A DNA stretch of 53,796 nucleotides from Sedimentisphaerales bacterium (lineage in GTDB: Bacteria > Planctomycetota > Phycisphaerae > Sedimentisphaerales > SM23-30), in NCBI GenBank assembly GCA_016934515.1, contig JAFGSR010000075.1:1-53796 (forward strand), read 5' to 3'. The position numbers were made by a program, and so were the translations under genes. The notes beneath the pieces were generated by a model. The model had not been told where the DNA came from, did not search any database, and saw only the letters and a program-made list of their open reading frames with translations. Positions 53,401 to 53,796 of the stretch are shown one piece after another. Each line of letters begins with the position of its first letter. Within the stretch, counting starts at the first letter, position 1.

Positions 53401-53689
53401 ATACGGTAGTTTCGACCTGCAAACGGGAGAATCGCTGAATTTCAAGTTCGGGTCTTCCAATTGCGCCGATTTTGCCGCATCCAAAACCCACTTTTTCGGC
53501 CGTGACAGCGGATGCGCCAGCATTTACAGTTTCACCAACGGCAAGAGTCAGAAACTTTCGCCTTTCATTCGACCAGGCTGTTATATCAGCACCATTCCCG
53601 CCGGAGGAATTATCATGCTGCCGGCGTTCAGCAGCGGATGCACCTGTGATTATCCCATCCAGACAACCATAGCCTGGCAACCGCAATAA
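50495..53689 (+). CDS. Exported double beta-propeller with methyltransferase-like core
   Basis: A 1064-residue protein. A hydrophobic export segment (ITIYIITGCAILLFFLTF, about 20-40) is followed by a PQQ-type propeller (about 60-450) with repeats such as VYALNAQSGKIIWEFFTEGP, AYCLDCKNGKLVWKLRGG and VTAIDRSSGKVIWSGS. Residues about 465-630 resemble a class I SAM methyltransferase: GAGRGR (about 493) replaces the GxGxG loop and FGTEPD (about 512) the acidic strand-2 end. Then comes a second propeller (about 640-1060), for example VDAYNGARLWDLPVP and LVKLDKKTGKLIWRKQFD. No PQQ-dehydrogenase catalytic residues are evident, so PQQ need not bind. ATG 50495 is preceded by GGAG at 9 nt; an in-frame TTG lies at 50480. 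An outer-surface or periplasmic scaffold is possible. Confidence 0.85.
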   Translation: MKKNCPTHKSTFPGNQGKSQITIYIITGCAILLFFLTFNLKTLHAQTDWPCYRHDMYRSGVTEHKIPLPVEQLWVYRSTEPPQPAWGDPQPAIVEGTLELPRIRFDDALNVAAVNDMVYFGSSVDNKVYALNAQSGKIIWEFFTEGPVRLAPTIYKNRVYVGSDDGFAYCLDCKNGKLVWKLRGGGGNQKVLGSGKMISLWPIRTGVLVDKGIAYFGAGVFPGERIYMYAVDADEGSVIWQYDTIGDQGAGQFDFSPQGYILASEKYLFATSGRRPPFCFSRADGSYLYQVPGNRTGVGTYALINDEMLFSGTQNKIAAYQLNNGKEDKLAWAPCQSLVITPKISYLADNNGVRAIDREKMEQENDESAATIWQCRGSAVNTLIATGETIFAGSENEVTAIDRSSGKVIWSGSVEGQVRGLAAADHRLLVSTDLGHIYCFGPSKAKLTFTTSQINATVDPFKPDDLTAVYEKAADFILTQTGFDRKKGYCFVYGAGRGRLAYELARRSEMQFFGTEPDVNLVAQGQAALLNANLYGNRITLHQGTLDKLNYNDYSAALVVSDSIIAEGKCTGLATQMYRIVRPAGGIALIGQPPGCPKKLSINELEQWLKAGELSYSITEDANGLWAIIERGPLPGAGQWTKMWSDLGNTACSQDERITDNWQVLWYGQPGPRVLVERHARAMTDLYKNGKWVIPGAHRVICVDAYNGARLWDLPVPDSSRVGINSDAGWVTLNDDFVFVVSQNKCLKVDVETGEVVDNFFTPDRKRDWGYIAIDQQVLYGSEQIKNASVIRGAGGNYWRTSHGDLRPVVTSMGVFCSDTDIGKVLWRYSDESAIANPTICVSNNAMFFIESRPNAATSNKDGQVLMADFTNGPKEHLVKLDKKTGKLIWRKQFDLDFQHSVYLSYANDVLLASGARTDQTYVYDFRAFSADSGELLWSQDKINSNVANDSHGYQDKHPMIVNNKVFFKYGSFDLQTGESLNFKFGSSNCADFAASKTHFFGRDSGCASIYSFTNGKSQKLSPFIRPGCYISTIPAGGIIMLPAFSSGCTCDYPIQTTIAWQPQ

Positions 53690-53740
53690 TGGGAAAACAG
53701 TAAAAAATGAGGTTCAACTCCAAAAAAGTTGGTTAAAATG

Positions 53741-53796
53741 TTAGGCGGCGAAGGCCTGTTTTACTTTTAATGCGAAGTATTCATCGTCATGGAAGC
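53741..53796 (-). CDS. C-terminal end of a gene cut by the window
   Basis: On the minus strand the last 18 codons read FHDDEYFALKVKQAFAA and a stop at 53741-53743. The frame is open to the window edge. The identity cannot be told from so few residues. A hairpin (CAACT/AGTTG) lies at 53714-53731 between this stop and the propeller gene. Confidence 0.3.
   Translation of the reverse strand, partial: FHDDEYFALKVKQAFAA

Noticed and set aside
52337-53686. 449-codon minus-strand frame
   Set aside because: Antisense to the second propeller, which has clear repeats; shadow frame.

Overview
The window looks like chromosomal DNA from a planctomycete, most likely class Phycisphaerae. This is inferred from gene content, not from rRNA, which is absent. 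The pointers are: a dockerin-like DxDxxG segment of the 'VNLADYAILANWW' type fused to BspA-like repeats; Tat-exported Gfo/Idh/MocA oxidoreductases in series; a DUF4838 protein; a DUF1570-like zincin; a giant PQQ-type beta-propeller protein; glutaminyl-tRNA synthetase alongside glutamyl-tRNA synthetase; and short interspersed palindromic repeats in nearly every larger gap. No tRNA, rRNA, CRISPR array, prophage or complete insertion sequence was seen.

Layout. 1-6330: degenerate HD protein, futalosine-pathway genes mqnC and mqnA, a decayed dockerin/BspA gene, a PLP-binding YggS protein, and several repeat families. 6327-12569: glnS (with a 39-bp in-frame tandem duplication beside its KMSKS loop), a HEPN/nucleotidyltransferase pair followed by a membrane protein, a RelE/ParE-type toxin-antitoxin pair with a small trailing ORF, and gltX. 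12602-18172: a same-strand housekeeping block, tiny membrane ORF, pfkB-type kinase, thpR, recA, alaS. 18211-22143 (minus): an MFS carrier followed by a PlsC-ACP-AMP-ligase fusion, reminiscent of lplT-aas. 22186-29624: a carbohydrate locus with an exported DUF4838 protein facing a Tat-exported hydroxypyruvate-isomerase-like protein and three Tat-exported Gfo/Idh proteins. 29679-35468: lipoprotein, dnaA, then hisC / nucleotidyltransferase / small protein / hisB / HAD phosphatase. 35503-39722 (minus): iolB, a transaldolase and iolD, an inositol-type catabolic unit. 39921-53689: DUF1570-like zincin, PBP4-type carboxypeptidase, a small conserved protein, a two-gene sensory unit (ABC-type substrate-binding protein plus CHASE hybrid kinase), FapA/DUF342, and a 1064-residue exported double beta-propeller with a methyltransferase-like domain in the middle.

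Most interesting points. (1) The sensory unit lies between two direct copies (109 bp, 12 differences by hand alignment) of the 3' end of a small gene, suggesting an old duplication or insertion. (2) The beta-propeller / Rossmann-methyltransferase / beta-propeller protein carries an export signal, which raises the question of where it would find SAM. (3) glnS has a duplicated WDDPR segment. (4) A nucleotidyltransferase module is coupled by stop/start overlap to hisC inside a histidine operon. (5) The dockerin/BspA gene shows both a nonsense codon and an apparent start-codon loss. (6) An MFS carrier is paired with an Aas-like fusion. I do not claim a proven new system; the sensory unit and the propeller-methyltransferase are the best candidates.
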